DNA of 50,831 nucleotides, from the NCBI GenBank assembly GCA_938085045.1, contig CALKGI010000125.1:1-50831 (forward strand), written 5' to 3'. Below the pieces are notes generated by a model that ran no database searches, was not told where the DNA came from, and saw only the letters and a list, made by a program, of their open reading frames with translations. Below, piece after piece: positions 28,160 to 36,498 of the stretch; position 1 is the first letter of the stretch; each line of letters starts with the position of its first letter. Source of the DNA: an uncultured Alteromonadaceae bacterium (GTDB taxonomy: Bacteria > Pseudomonadota > Gammaproteobacteria > Enterobacterales > Alteromonadaceae). Both the position numbers and the translations under genes were made by a program.

Positions 28160-30752
28160 TGTTTGCTCCTTTTTTCTTGTCCATAAGAATTTCACTGACA
28201 TGTGCTAAGTCTTTGTCGCCACGACCAGATAGGTTAACGACGATGATTTGTTCTTCATCTGTTGACGCTGCCATTTTAAGGGCGTGGGCTAGCGCGTGTG
28301 AAGATTCGAGCGCCGGAATGATACCTTCTTTTTCTGCCAGCAGCTGGAATGCATCTAGTGCTTCATCATCGGTGACAGAAACGTAATCGGCACGGCCAAT
28401 CGCTTTAAGGTGTGCGTGTTGAGGGCCTACGGCTGGGTAATCTAAACCAGCTGAGACCGAATAAGACTCTTCAATTTGGCCGTCATCTGTTTGCATGATG
28501 TATGTGTGGGTGCCGTGTAAAATACCCAATGTGCCTTTGGCAATAGCGGCGCCGTGCATGTCGGTATCAACGCCTTTGCCGCCGGGTTCTACGCCAATCA
28601 ACTTAACACCTTCTTCTTTAATGAAGTCGTTAAACATACCAATAGCATTTGAACCACCACCAATACACGCAACAACAGAGTCTGGCAGGCGGCCTTCTTT
28701 TTCAAGAATTTGTACTTTGGCTTCTTCACCAATCATTTTTTGGAAGTCTCTGACGATGGTCGGGAATGGGTGAGGACCCGCCGCCGTGCCAAGTAAATAG
28801 TGAGCGTCTTGATAAGAGCCAGCCCAGTCGCGCAAAGCTTCGTTTACTGCGTCTTTTAATGTGCCGCTGCCAGCAGTTACTGGAATAACGGTTGCGCCCA
28901 TTAGCTTCATTCTAAATACATTGGGTTGTTGACGTTCGATGTCTTTGGCACCCATGTAAACGCGGCACTTTAAGCCAAGCAGAGCACAGGCTAAGGCAGT
29001 AGCCACACCGTGTTGGCCTGCGCCAGTTTCGGCAATGACTTCTTTTTTACCCATGCGTTTGGTGAGTAATGCTTGACCCAACACTTGGTTGGTTTTGTGC
29101 GCGCCGCCGTGCAACAAGTCTTCGCGTTTTAAGTAAATTTTGGTGTTTGGGTTAGGGCTGATGTTGCGAGTCAAGGTTAATGGCGTTGGCCGGCCTGCAT
29201 AATCGTTTAACAGTGCGGTAAACTCTGCGGCAAAGCTTTCATCTTCTTGTGAATCTATAAACGCTTGTTCCAACTGCTCTAATGCAGGCACTAGTAGCTC
29301 TGGAACAAACATGCCGCCAAATTCGCCAAAATAAGGGTCTAATTTTTTCATTTTCTTCTTTGCTCCTGTTCTTAAGCTAGTGATAGGTGCTAATACTTGT
29401 TTGATTTTGTCTGGGTTTTTGTCGCCCGGTGAATCTTCAACCCCCGAATTGATGTCTAATCCGATGGCAATATGCTTTGCTGCTTCTTCGACGTTGTTGA
29501 TGTTCAATCCACCGGCAATCATAAACAATTTGTCGTGAGGCAATTGCTGTAATAGTTGCCAGTCAAAGGTTTTACCACTGCCACCGGGTAGGGTTTGATG
29601 AAAGGTGTCGAGCACAAAACGGTCGACAGTTTCATCAAAGGCGGGCAATTGGTCTTTAACCGCTTTGGCTTTGAATATTTGGCAAGTTGCAGGCAATAGA
29701 GGTTTTAATTGGTCGATATAGGCTTGGTCTTCACTGCCGTGTAATTGAACTGCGGCCAAACCAAGCTCAACGGCTATGTTACTAACTTTGTCGATTGCTT
29801 CGTTAACAAACACACCAACAAAATCGAGCGGCGCTGCTACGACGATGGTTTTTGCGGTTTCGACAGTCACGTTACGAGGTGATTTTGCGAAGAAAATCAA
29901 TCCTCCAAATGTCGCACCGCTTTCATAAGCGGCTAACGCGTCAGTAGGTTTGCCCATACCGCAAATTTTGTGTTCGCCATAAATCATGCGCCGACAAGCA
30001 CCAGCGATATCATCTTGGGCCATTAATGAGCTACCAACTAAAAAGCCATCGGCAACTTTTGATAATTGCTGTACTTGCTGGTGGTTATAAATGCCAGATT
30101 CTGAGATCACCACAAGCTCTTTACGTTTGTCAGCTGGAATGAGTTCGACAAGTTCTAGCGTGCGGCGAGTGTCGGTGCTCAGGTCTCGTAAATTACGGTT
30201 GTTGATGCCAACGATATTGGCACCAAGTGTCAGTGCTCGAGCCATTTCTTCTGCGTTGCTGACTTCAGTTAGAATCGACAGGTTAAGTTTTTCCGCCACA
30301 TTTGCAAGCTCAATGTATTGTTCATCATCAAGAACAGAGAGCATCAATAATATAGCGTTGCCGCCATAATAACGGGCAAGATAGACCTGATAGGTGTCGA
30401 TGAAAAAGTCTTTACAAATCACTGGTTGGTCGACTAATCCTGTGACTGTTTTGAGGTAGTCGAAACTGCCCTGAAAATAGCGCTCGTCAGTTAATACCGA
30501 AATACAAGTGGCGAAATCACGGTAGCCGTCACAAATGACTGGTAAATCAAAGTCTTCACGAATGAGACCTTTAGAGGGTGAGGCCTTTTTGCATTCTAAA
30601 ATATAGCCAGTATCAGCATCGCGTAGCGCTTCAAAAAATGAATTTGTTGAAGGCACAACATCATCAATAAACCCTTCAAGCGGAAACTGCTGTTTGCGCT
30701 GTTCAACCTCTATGGTTTTATGATCAATGATTTTGGTTAATATATTGCTCAT
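28152..30752 (-). CDS. trpCFB: TrpC-TrpF-TrpB fusion: IGP synthase / PRA isomerase / tryptophan synthase beta
   Basis: One uninterrupted 866-residue frame joins three activities. Residues 1 to about 255 are indole-3-glycerol phosphate synthase ([14 protein letters not shown]); about 256-460 are phosphoribosylanthranilate isomerase (KICGMG with its Cys, FVLDTF with its Asp); 468-866 are tryptophan synthase beta ([18 protein letters not shown] lysine in GGAHKTNQ near residue 551). TrpCF is normally bifunctional in gammaproteobacteria but ends before trpB; here only a short basic linker (TGAKKK) separates SLR of TrpF from the TrpB Met. That Met is also preceded by a good ribosome-binding site, so free TrpB (399 residues, 28152-29351) can probably be made too. 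trpD ends 5 bases upstream. Confidence 0.93.
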   Translation of the reverse strand: MSNILTKIIDHKTIEVEQRKQQFPLEGFIDDVVPSTNSFFEALRDADTGYILECKKASPSKGLIREDFDLPVICDGYRDFATCISVLTDERYFQGSFDYLKTVTGLVDQPVICKDFFIDTYQVYLARYYGGNAILLMLSVLDDEQYIELANVAEKLNLSILTEVSNAEEMARALTLGANIVGINNRNLRDLSTDTRRTLELVELIPADKRKELVVISESGIYNHQQVQQLSKVADGFLVGSSLMAQDDIAGACRRMIYGEHKICGMGKPTDALAAYESGATFGGLIFFAKSPRNVTVETAKTIVVAAPLDFVGVFVNEAIDKVSNIAVELGLAAVQLHGSEDQAYIDQLKPLLPATCQIFKAKAVKDQLPAFDETVDRFVLDTFHQTLPGGSGKTFDWQLLQQLPHDKLFMIAGGLNINNVEEAAKHIAIGLDINSGVEDSPGDKNPDKIKQVLAPITSLRTGAKKKMKKLDPYFGEFGGMFVPELLVPALEQLEQAFIDSQEDESFAAEFTALLNDYAGRPTPLTLTRNISPNPNTKIYLKREDLLHGGAHKTNQVLGQALLTKRMGKKEVIAETGAGQHGVATALACALLGLKCRVYMGAKDIERQQPNVFRMKLMGATVIPVTAGSGTLKDAVNEALRDWAGSYQDAHYLLGTAAGPHPFPTIVRDFQKMIGEEAKVQILEKEGRLPDSVVACIGGGSNAIGMFNDFIKEEGVKLIGVEPGGKGVDTDMHGAAIAKGTLGILHGTHTYIMQTDDGQIEESYSVSAGLDYPAVGPQHAHLKAIGRADYVSVTDDEALDAFQLLAEKEGIIPALESSHALAHALKMAASTDEEQIIVVNLSGRGDKDLAHVSEILMDKKKGANNE
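29349..29366 (-). promoter_or_regulatory. trpB: Internal ribosome-binding site and ATG for trpB within the fusion
   Basis: Minus-strand AGGAGC is followed about 9 bases later by ATG at 29351, in frame with the fusion (codon 468). The resulting protein starts MKKLDPYF and has the normal TrpB length of 399 residues. This would supply TrpB independently of the upstream domains. Confidence 0.75.
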
Positions 30753-30757
30753 TGCGG

Positions 30758-31807
30758 TTATGCCTGTCCTTGATTAGAACTTAAATTAGAGTCTTGATTG
30801 CTCAGCTCAATGAATTGGTCAAATGTAGCTTTAGCTTTGCCCGAAGCCAACATTTGTTGTGCGATGGCTGCGCCTTGCTTGAAGTTGTCGGCTTTGTTAA
30901 ACAATACCAACAATGCCGATACGTTAATCGCGATAGCGGCATTTTGCGCTTCAGTGCCTTTACCATCAAGTAGATTGGCGGTGATGTTGCAGTTAAATTC
31001 TGGCTCACCACCTTCTAACTCATTAACCTGAAAAGTTTCAAAACCAAAATCAGCAGGGCTTAGCGTATATTCACTGATTTGTCCGTCTTTGACTTCAACG
31101 ACTTTGGTGTCGCCATGCAGGGCAATTTCGTCCATGCCAGAGCCGTGTACTACCATTGCTCTTTTTACGCCAAGTAACAGTAGTGCTTCGGCCATAGGGC
31201 GACACAACTCAGGTAAATAAACACCCAATAATTGAATAGGTGGTTTGGCTGGGTTTACCAACGGGCCAAGTATATTGAATAAGGTGCGAGTATGTAGCGC
31301 TTTACGCACAGGCATGGCGTGTTTTATGCCGCTGTGATAATGCGGGGCGAACAAAAACGTTAGGTTGGTTTTTAACAAGCAATCGTGCGCCACTTCAGGG
31401 CTCATTTGCAGGTTAACACCAAAAGTTTCTAACATGTCGGCAGAGCCTGATTTTGAAGAAACACTGCGGTTGCCATGTTTTACAATCGGTAAACCGCAAG
31501 CCGCTGCGACGATAGAGGCGGTGGTCGAAATATTAAAAGTGTTAGAGCCATCGCCACCGGTGCCGCAGTTGTCGGCGCAATCACCGGCAAACTCAGGGAA
31601 TGGCAAACAGTTATCGCGCAAGGCACTGGCTGCACCAGAAATTTCGGCTGGCACTTCGCCTTTGATTTTCAGTGCTGTCAATAAAGATGATAAAACGATA
31701 GGGTCAACTTCACCTTTAACTACCCCTGAAAAGAAGTCTCGGCTTTGGGTTTTGGTAAGTGATTCGCCAGCCAATAGTAATTCTAAAGAATCTAACGGAT
31801 TAGTCAT
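30758..31807 (-). CDS. trpD: Anthranilate phosphoribosyltransferase TrpD
   Basis: A 349-residue enzyme that transfers phosphoribose to anthranilate. The PRPP-binding signature [15 protein letters not shown] lies near residues 81-95 and [19 protein letters not shown] near 113-131. It is not fused to TrpG, unlike the enterobacterial arrangement. Its ATG overlaps the trpG stop (ATGA) with AGGAG 8 bases upstream. Confidence 0.97.
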   Translation of the reverse strand: MTNPLDSLELLLAGESLTKTQSRDFFSGVVKGEVDPIVLSSLLTALKIKGEVPAEISGAASALRDNCLPFPEFAGDCADNCGTGGDGSNTFNISTTASIVAAACGLPIVKHGNRSVSSKSGSADMLETFGVNLQMSPEVAHDCLLKTNLTFLFAPHYHSGIKHAMPVRKALHTRTLFNILGPLVNPAKPPIQLLGVYLPELCRPMAEALLLLGVKRAMVVHGSGMDEIALHGDTKVVEVKDGQISEYTLSPADFGFETFQVNELEGGEPEFNCNITANLLDGKGTEAQNAAIAINVSALLVLFNKADNFKQGAAIAQQMLASGKAKATFDQFIELSNQDSNLSSNQGQA

Positions 31808-32421
31808 GATAATTCTCCTAAAAGGTAGGTCAAACTCTGTTTAATCAATTGCGAACCCCGGGTGGTGAGAATCGATTCTGGATGGAATTGAAAACCCAGT
31901 GCCTTGTCTTGTTCGTGCATAACGGCCATCGGAATTTTGTCAAAATTAGCAATTACTGACAATTGCTCAGGCATGTCAACGGCCTGTAATGAGTGATAAC
32001 GAGCGACCTGTAGCTTTCCGACCATACCTTCAAACAAAGGATGATCAGTGTGATCGATTGCTGATAACTTGCCGTGCACAGTTTCGGGGGCCAGATCAAT
32101 TCTGCCGCCATAACTTTCGACTATGGCCTGATGGCCCAAACAAATGCCAAACAAAGGATAGTTGCCTTTGCACAGGGCAACCAAGTCGAGTAATGAACCT
32201 GCGCTTTGTGGGTTGCCGGGTCCGGGCGATAGCACCACAACGACAGGGTGTTGTTCGTTTTGTATTTGCTCATAAATGTAATCGGCTGCCACGCTGTTGC
32301 GGTAAATCACCACCTCAAATCCTAGCTGCCTGAATTCATCTACCAAGTTGTAGGTAAAAGAATCAAAATTATCGAGCAAATATATTTTGGTGTTTAACGG
32401 CTTGTTGTTATTTGCTGGCAT
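31804..32421 (-). CDS. trpG: Anthranilate synthase component II TrpG
   Basis: The 205-residue class I glutamine amidotransferase supplies ammonia to TrpE. It has the start motif IYLLDNFDSFTYNLVD, the oxyanion strand LSPGPGNP, the nucleophile Cys in GICLGHQ and the catalytic His-Glu in FHPES. The start at 32421, 14 bases inside the end of trpE, has AAGGA upstream and is preferred over the longer shadow frame. Confidence 0.96.
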   Translation of the reverse strand: MPANNNKPLNTKIYLLDNFDSFTYNLVDEFRQLGFEVVIYRNSVAADYIYEQIQNEQHPVVVVLSPGPGNPQSAGSLLDLVALCKGNYPLFGICLGHQAIVESYGGRIDLAPETVHGKLSAIDHTDHPLFEGMVGKLQVARYHSLQAVDMPEQLSVIANFDKIPMAVMHEQDKALGFQFHPESILTTRGSQLIKQSLTYLLGELS

Positions 32422-34015
32422 GGTCGGCTTCCTTGTTAGCTTGTAAAATGGCCCGTAAAACGGCTTGAGCTTTGGCTTTTGTTTCGTCGGCTTCAGCCTC
32501 TGGCACTGAGTCAAATACCACACCAGCACCGGCCTGAACCTGAGCGACCTGGTTGGTGACAAAAGCAGAGCGTATAACAATGCAGGTATCCATATCGCCG
32601 TTACCGGTCAAATAACCTACCGCACCGCCATAGCTGCCACGGCGTTTTTTCTCGGTGTGGCGGATAAGCTCTGAGGCGCGAATTTTTGGCGCACCTGTTA
32701 GTGTGCCCATGTTCATACAGGCTTGATAGGCGTGCAATGCATCTAAATCATCTTGTAATTGACCGGTGACAGTCGAAACCAGATGCATTACATGTGAATA
32801 ACGGTCAACATTCAATAATTTACAGGTCTGACGAGAACCCGGTTTAGAAATGCGGGCAACATCGTTACGGGCCAAATCGACCAGCATAAGATGCTCGGCT
32901 TTTTCTTTTTCGTCGTTGCGCAGGTCAAGTTCAATACGACTGTCTAAATCTGGGTTGATTGAACCGTCTTGATTGAACCCACGAGGGCGAGTACCAGCGA
33001 TAGGATAGACTTCAACCTGATTGGTGTCGGCGACATATTTTAGTGATGACTCAGGGGATGCGCCAAACAATGCAAAATCTTCATCAGCCATATAAAACAT
33101 GTAAGGACTGGGGTTAGATAACTTCAACTGGTCGTAAGATTGCATTGGATTAGGGCAGGGCACTGAAAAGCTACGCGATGGCACAACCTGAAATATCTCT
33201 CCATTAACAATTCTTTCTTTAAGACTCACGACTGATTGGCAGTATGTCTCAAAAGAGACATCAACCTTAATTTTCGCTTCATCTTGGGCATCTAATTGTG
33301 CTGACTTTTTAGTGGTTACGGGCAGGTCAGATGCATCACACAATTGCTGTAATTCTTCGAGTCGTTTACCCACTTCAAAACAATTGGCCATAGCATTGGG
33401 GCCGCTAAAAACGTTGCCGGTCAATTGGGCGGTTGAGTTTTGGTGGTCGATACTAAGCAGCGTCTCTGCAAGATAAAACACATAGTCGGGGCAGGTGTTT
33501 TCGCCTGTGGCTACATCGGGCAGTTGTTCAAAGTTGGCTATCATGTCGTAACCGATAACACCGCCCAAAAATATCGCAAATTTTTCATCTGTGTTGCTTT
33601 TGATTTGTTTGATGACCGTGCGTAACACTTCAAAGGCATTGGGATGCAACAAACGTTTGTTTTCATCTAGCAATGGGTCTGGCCGGGAAAAGGTCACTTC
33701 AATTGCACTGAGTTCGGTTTTGGTAATGTGATTTTTGAGCTTTTCGGCCAAAAAAGGCACCAACGACAAACCGTTGTTACTGCTGGCTTCTAGGCGAACC
33801 GTATGGCCGTGACAAGTGATTTTCATCGCCGCATCAATCAACAACATACTGTTTAAATTGGTCTTGCTTTCGATTTCTGATGATTCAAGCAACAAACTGT
33901 TTTTAGATTGTTTTGTTAACTGGTGAAACAGCGGTAACGGCTGAGCCACGTAATTGGTTTTAAGTGAGATACTGGTCACTTCACCGGGTTGTGTTCGCAC
34001 ATGACTAAATATCAT
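32408..34015 (-). CDS. trpE: Anthranilate synthase component I TrpE
   Basis: The 535-residue chorismate-using enzyme opens the pathway. The feedback site motif LLESS is present near residue 45 and the catalytic C-terminal half shows IFQVVPSRSF, IAGTRPRG, ELDLRNDEKEKAEHLMLVDLARND, GTLTGAPKIRA and QAGAGVVFDS. Two ATGs lie 6 bases apart; the second (34015) has AAGGA at a proper 6-base spacing, while the first (34021) is too close, so 34015 is chosen. Expression is predicted to depend on the two upstream attenuators. Confidence 0.96.
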   Translation of the reverse strand: MIFSHVRTQPGEVTSISLKTNYVAQPLPLFHQLTKQSKNSLLLESSEIESKTNLNSMLLIDAAMKITCHGHTVRLEASSNNGLSLVPFLAEKLKNHITKTELSAIEVTFSRPDPLLDENKRLLHPNAFEVLRTVIKQIKSNTDEKFAIFLGGVIGYDMIANFEQLPDVATGENTCPDYVFYLAETLLSIDHQNSTAQLTGNVFSGPNAMANCFEVGKRLEELQQLCDASDLPVTTKKSAQLDAQDEAKIKVDVSFETYCQSVVSLKERIVNGEIFQVVPSRSFSVPCPNPMQSYDQLKLSNPSPYMFYMADEDFALFGASPESSLKYVADTNQVEVYPIAGTRPRGFNQDGSINPDLDSRIELDLRNDEKEKAEHLMLVDLARNDVARISKPGSRQTCKLLNVDRYSHVMHLVSTVTGQLQDDLDALHAYQACMNMGTLTGAPKIRASELIRHTEKKRRGSYGGAVGYLTGNGDMDTCIVIRSAFVTNQVAQVQAGAGVVFDSVPEAEADETKAKAQAVLRAILQANKEADHASK

Positions 34016-34055
34016 TGTCATTCCTTTTCATTAAATTTTTATCATCAATTAAAAC

Positions 34056-34082
34056 CAAAAAAGCCCACTGATTAAGTGGGCC
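34056..34082 (-). terminator. Second trp attenuator (terminator proximal to trpE)
   Basis: On the minus strand GCCCACT, loop TAATC, AGTGGGC, then TTTTTTGGTTTT, about 45 bases before trpE. The 5' arm (GGCCCAC) can instead pair with GTGGGCC at 34113-34119, just after the stop of leader peptide 2, giving a 7-base antiterminator. This is the classic mutually exclusive arrangement. Confidence 0.88.
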
Positions 34083-34120
34083 TTATTGTTAAATTTTTCA
34101 CACAGTTTAACAGGCCCACG

Positions 34121-34171
34121 TTAAGTCAGCTGCCACCACCAAGAGATTGCATTCATAGTTAAACTGTTCAT
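34121..34171 (-). CDS. trpL2: Second trp leader peptide, three tandem Trp codons
   Basis: A 16-residue frame MNSLTMNAISWWWQLT with AAAAGGG 7 bases before its ATG. Three consecutive TGG codons lie near the end. The antiterminator segment GTGGGCC begins 1 base after the stop codon: a ribosome that reaches the stop would cover it and allow termination, whereas one stalled at the Trp codons would leave it free. It sits downstream of a complete first leader/terminator unit. Confidence 0.88.
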   Translation of the reverse strand: MNSLTMNAISWWWQLT

Positions 34172-34214
34172 TTTTCTACCCTTTTATCGTATATTCTGTA
34201 TTTTTATTTGACCA

Positions 34215-34247
34215 TTAAAAAAGCCCGTGTCTTGCGAAACGGGCTTT
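34215..34247 (-). terminator. First trp attenuator (promoter-proximal)
   Basis: On the minus strand AAAGCCCGT and ACGGGCTTT form a perfect 9-base stem followed by six Ts. The GCCCG of its 5' arm is complementary to CGGGC at about 34277-34281, a few bases after the stop of leader peptide 1, which would make the antiterminator. Confidence 0.9.
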
Positions 34248-34286
34248 AGGAATTCTATCTATAAAAGTTCTACGCGGCCCGAATGA

Positions 34287-34349
34287 TCAGATGCTGCGCC
34301 ACCAAGATGTTGCGGTGTTGATAAGTGTGTTAATATGCTTGTTAGACAT
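34287..34349 (-). CDS. trpL1: First trp leader peptide, two tandem Trp codons
   Basis: A 20-residue frame MSNKHINTLINTATSWWRSI ending WWRSI, close to the WWRTS end of the E. coli leader peptide. AAAAGG lies about 10 bases before the ATG. GTGGC over the Trp codons can pair (one G-U) with GCCGC downstream, a possible 1:2 pause hairpin. Confidence 0.9.
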   Translation of the reverse strand: MSNKHINTLINTATSWWRSI

Positions 34350-34401
34350 TACCAGTGAACCTTTTAGTCAAATAGCTTATAAGTGAAGCTTAATTGACAC
34401 T

Positions 34402-34430
34402 ATAAGACGCTATTGTTTGTTTGATGTCAA
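34402..34430 (-). promoter_or_regulatory. trp operon promoter
   Basis: On the minus strand a perfect -35 TTGACA (34430-34425), a 17-base spacer and TCTTAT (34407-34402) lie about 50 bases before the first leader peptide. I did not find a sequence resembling the enterobacterial TrpR operator around the -10, so control may rest mainly on attenuation. Confidence 0.7.
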
Positions 34431-34440
34431 CCCTATTTTT

Positions 34441-34470
34441 TTCATAACTTATTAACTTTGAGTATATAAC
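34441..34470 (+). promoter_or_regulatory. Putative rnm promoter just before a TTG start
   Basis: TATAAC at 34465-34470 with a weak -35 (TTCATA, 34441-34446, 18-base spacer). The predicted transcription start falls at or within a few bases of the TTG at 34474, which suggests a leaderless or nearly leaderless message. Confidence 0.4.
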
Positions 34471-34473
34471 GTC

Positions 34474-35301
34474 TTGAGATACGACTTACACAGCCACACC
34501 ACCTGCTCTGACGGCAGGTTGACGCCACCAGAACTACTGGACCGAGCAGTTGAAAAACAAGTTGATGTGTTTGCTATCACCGACCACGACACCGTTAATG
34601 CCATTCCTATTGCTCGTGAATATATTAAAGAAAAACAGCTGGATATCGAGTTGATTGGCGGTGTCGAAATTTCCACTCGTTGGACAAGTTTCGAAATACA
34701 CATTGTCGGATTAAAAATCGACGAAAACGACCCTGAGCTAATTAAAAGGCTTCACTCGCAAATCGATTATCGTAATGAGCGTGCCAAAGAAATTGGCAAT
34801 CGGCTCGAAAAAGCCGGTATACCAGATGCTTACATCAACGCCAAACGCATTGCTGGCGATGCGGCCATTAGCCGTTCTCATTATGCTAAATATTTGATTG
34901 AGATAGGTAAGGCGAAGAATTTTGCTGGGGTGTTTAAAAAATACATGAAGCGAGGTAAAACCGGTTATGTGCCTAGCGAATGGATTGACATTAAAACGGC
35001 TGTACAGTGGATACATGACGCTGGTGGTATTGCGATAATCGCCCATCCTTCGCGTTACGATATGACCACCAAATGGTTGAAAAGACTGCTTGTTGACTTT
35101 AAAAAGGCAGGGGGCGATGGCATTGAAGTGGCTTTACCACAACAGACCACGCAAGAGCGTGAAAAGCTCGGTCAACTGTGCTTAGACTATGAGTTGTTGG
35201 CCTCTGTTGGGTCTGATTTTCACTTCCCGACCAATTGGAGTGAGCTTGGAAAAAACCTATATTTATCTGATAAATACCTGCCTGTGTGGCATAATTGGTG
35301 A
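34474..35301 (+). CDS. rnm: PHP-domain phosphoesterase RNase AM (YciV)
   Basis: The 275-residue PHP enzyme releases 5' nucleotides from RNA ends and 3',5'-bisphosphonucleotides. Metal-binding motifs are DLHSHTTCSDG (residues 4-14), TDHDT near 37, IGGVEIS near 60, IAHPSRY near 190 and GSDFHFP near 249. An in-frame TGA at 34459-34461 and the position of the first motif leave TTG at 34474 as the only workable start; no Shine-Dalgarno is visible. It is divergent from the trp leader, as in enterobacteria and vibrios. Confidence 0.93.
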   Translation: MRYDLHSHTTCSDGRLTPPELLDRAVEKQVDVFAITDHDTVNAIPIAREYIKEKQLDIELIGGVEISTRWTSFEIHIVGLKIDENDPELIKRLHSQIDYRNERAKEIGNRLEKAGIPDAYINAKRIAGDAAISRSHYAKYLIEIGKAKNFAGVFKKYMKRGKTGYVPSEWIDIKTAVQWIHDAGGIAIIAHPSRYDMTTKWLKRLLVDFKKAGGDGIEVALPQQTTQEREKLGQLCLDYELLASVGSDFHFPTNWSELGKNLYLSDKYLPVWHNW

Positions 35302-35321
35302 TAGGAAAAGATGCGGGGATA

Positions 35322-35372
35322 CAGGTTTTATGCTCCAGGCAAAACCTAAGTACCTACATCCATGTAGGCAAA
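35322..35372. repeat. Interspersed two-hairpin repeat, copy 1
   Basis: AGGTTTT / AAAACCT forms the first hairpin and CCTACAT-CC-ATGTAGG the second. A near-identical unit lies at 36331-36382, differing at only a few bases. Intergenic position and internal symmetry point to a dispersed repeat family. Confidence 0.75.
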
Positions 35373-35511
35373 TCACCCGCCTACAATGTGAGGCTCAATT
35401 AACTTTTTGTATTGGCCTCCAAACGCGCAAAGATGTGTATACGGTAGTTCGTATTAATGCCTATAATTCCTTTAACCTTTTTTATTAACCCGTAAAAAAA
35501 ACGAGTCCCCC

Positions 35512-36135
35512 ATGAGCCAATTTTTCTACGTACATCCTGATAACCCTCAAACGCGATTAATGCATCAGGCGGTCGACATTATTAACCGCGGTGGGGTTAT
35601 CGTCTATCCAACCGATTCTGGTTATGCTTTGGGTTGTCATACCGGTGATAAACAGGCACTGGAGCGAATTTGTAAAATTCGCCAATTTACCAAAGAGCAC
35701 AATTTTACTTTGATGTGCCGTGATTTGTCGGAGTTATCGATTTATGCTCGAGTTGATAATGCCGCTTACAGGCTGTTAAAACACAATACCCCCGGCGCCT
35801 ATACTTTTATTTTTAAAGGCACCAAAGAAGTCCCTAAACGATTGCTTAACGCCAAGAAAAAAACCATTGGTATTCGAGTGCCGAACAACCCAATCACATT
35901 AGCTTTACTTGAAGAATTGGGCGAACCTTTGATGTCGACAACCCTTATCATGCCCGGTGCTGAATCGGCCGAATCTGATCCGGATACCATTCGCGATTGC
36001 CTCGAAAAACAGGTGGATTTGATCATTCACGGCGGTTATTTGGGTGAATTGCCAACGACAGTTGTTGATATGACTGACGAAGACGATATTCGAATCGCTC
36101 GTTATGGCGTGGGTGATCCGGCCCCGTTTGAATAA
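35512..36135 (+). CDS. yciO: Sua5/YciO/YrdC-family protein YciO
   Basis: A 207-residue protein of the family that includes threonylcarbamoyl-AMP synthase. It shows GGVIVYPTDSGYALGC near residue 27, KIRQFTKEHNFTLMCRDLSEL near residue 60, and IGIRVPNNPI near residue 121. YciO members are paralogues of the essential TsaC and their own role is less clear. The position between rnm and rluB is conserved. Start ATG at 35512; the ribosome-binding site is weak. Confidence 0.92.
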   Translation: MSQFFYVHPDNPQTRLMHQAVDIINRGGVIVYPTDSGYALGCHTGDKQALERICKIRQFTKEHNFTLMCRDLSELSIYARVDNAAYRLLKHNTPGAYTFIFKGTKEVPKRLLNAKKKTIGIRVPNNPITLALLEELGEPLMSTTLIMPGAESAESDPDTIRDCLEKQVDLIIHGGYLGELPTTVVDMTDEDDIRIARYGVGDPAPFE

Positions 36136-36181
36136 ATTTTCTGCATTGATGCATTAAAAAGTATCAAATTTTCTAATCCTT

Positions 36182-36190
36182 TGGTATACT
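36182..36190 (+). promoter_or_regulatory. Extended -10 promoter, probably for rluB
   Basis: TGG followed by TATACT gives an extended -10 element; the -35 region is weak (TATCAA). It lies about 310 bases before rluB. Confidence 0.45.
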
Positions 36191-36330
36191 TTCGCGCCCT
36201 CGAATTTGGGTGTTTAATTTATTATGTGCGACTCCTGCTTGTCAGGGTTTGGGCATCTAACTTAATGCTGATTCTAGTCTAGAAACGGAGTTTCTATCTG
36301 CCGATTGGCAGGGCTGGAATTATGCAGCGA

Positions 36331-36382
36331 TAGGTTTTCTGCTCCAGGCAAAACCTAAGTACCTACATCCGTGTAGGCAAGT
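36331..36382. repeat. Interspersed two-hairpin repeat, copy 2
   Basis: Same unit as at 35322-35372: AGGTTTT / AAAACCT, then CCTACAT-CC-GTGTAGG. The A to G change in the second hairpin leaves a wobble pair, so the fold is retained. Confidence 0.75.
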
Positions 36383-36498
36383 CGTAAGACTTATTTTTAA
36401 ATAAGTTGCGAGTTTCATCCCGCATTCGCATATTAAAGCGTATGCGCGAAGGGTGTGCTTGAGGGATAAAACAAAGCTAACAATCTGAGAAGGTTCAC

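Larger units (their letters stand above)
36136..36498. other. Hairpin-rich 363-base gap before rluB
   Basis: No gene is visible. In order: an extended -10 promoter (36182-36190), a TAGAAAC-GGA-GTTTCTA hairpin (36280-36296), CTGCC-GATT-GGCAG (36298-36311), the two-hairpin repeat (36331-36382), and a larger stem from about 36408 to 36471 (GTTTCATCCC with GGGATAAAAC, inner CGCATA with TATGCG). The rluB message may carry this as a long structured leader. scpA and scpB, often found here in relatives, are absent. Confidence 0.6.

Noticed and set aside
34171..34215. A separate promoter for the second trp leader unit (TATACG about 24 bases before its ATG)
   Set aside because: No -35 at a good distance; the nearest match has a 15-base spacer. 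Not strong enough to list, though it is an alternative that would change the tandem-attenuator model.
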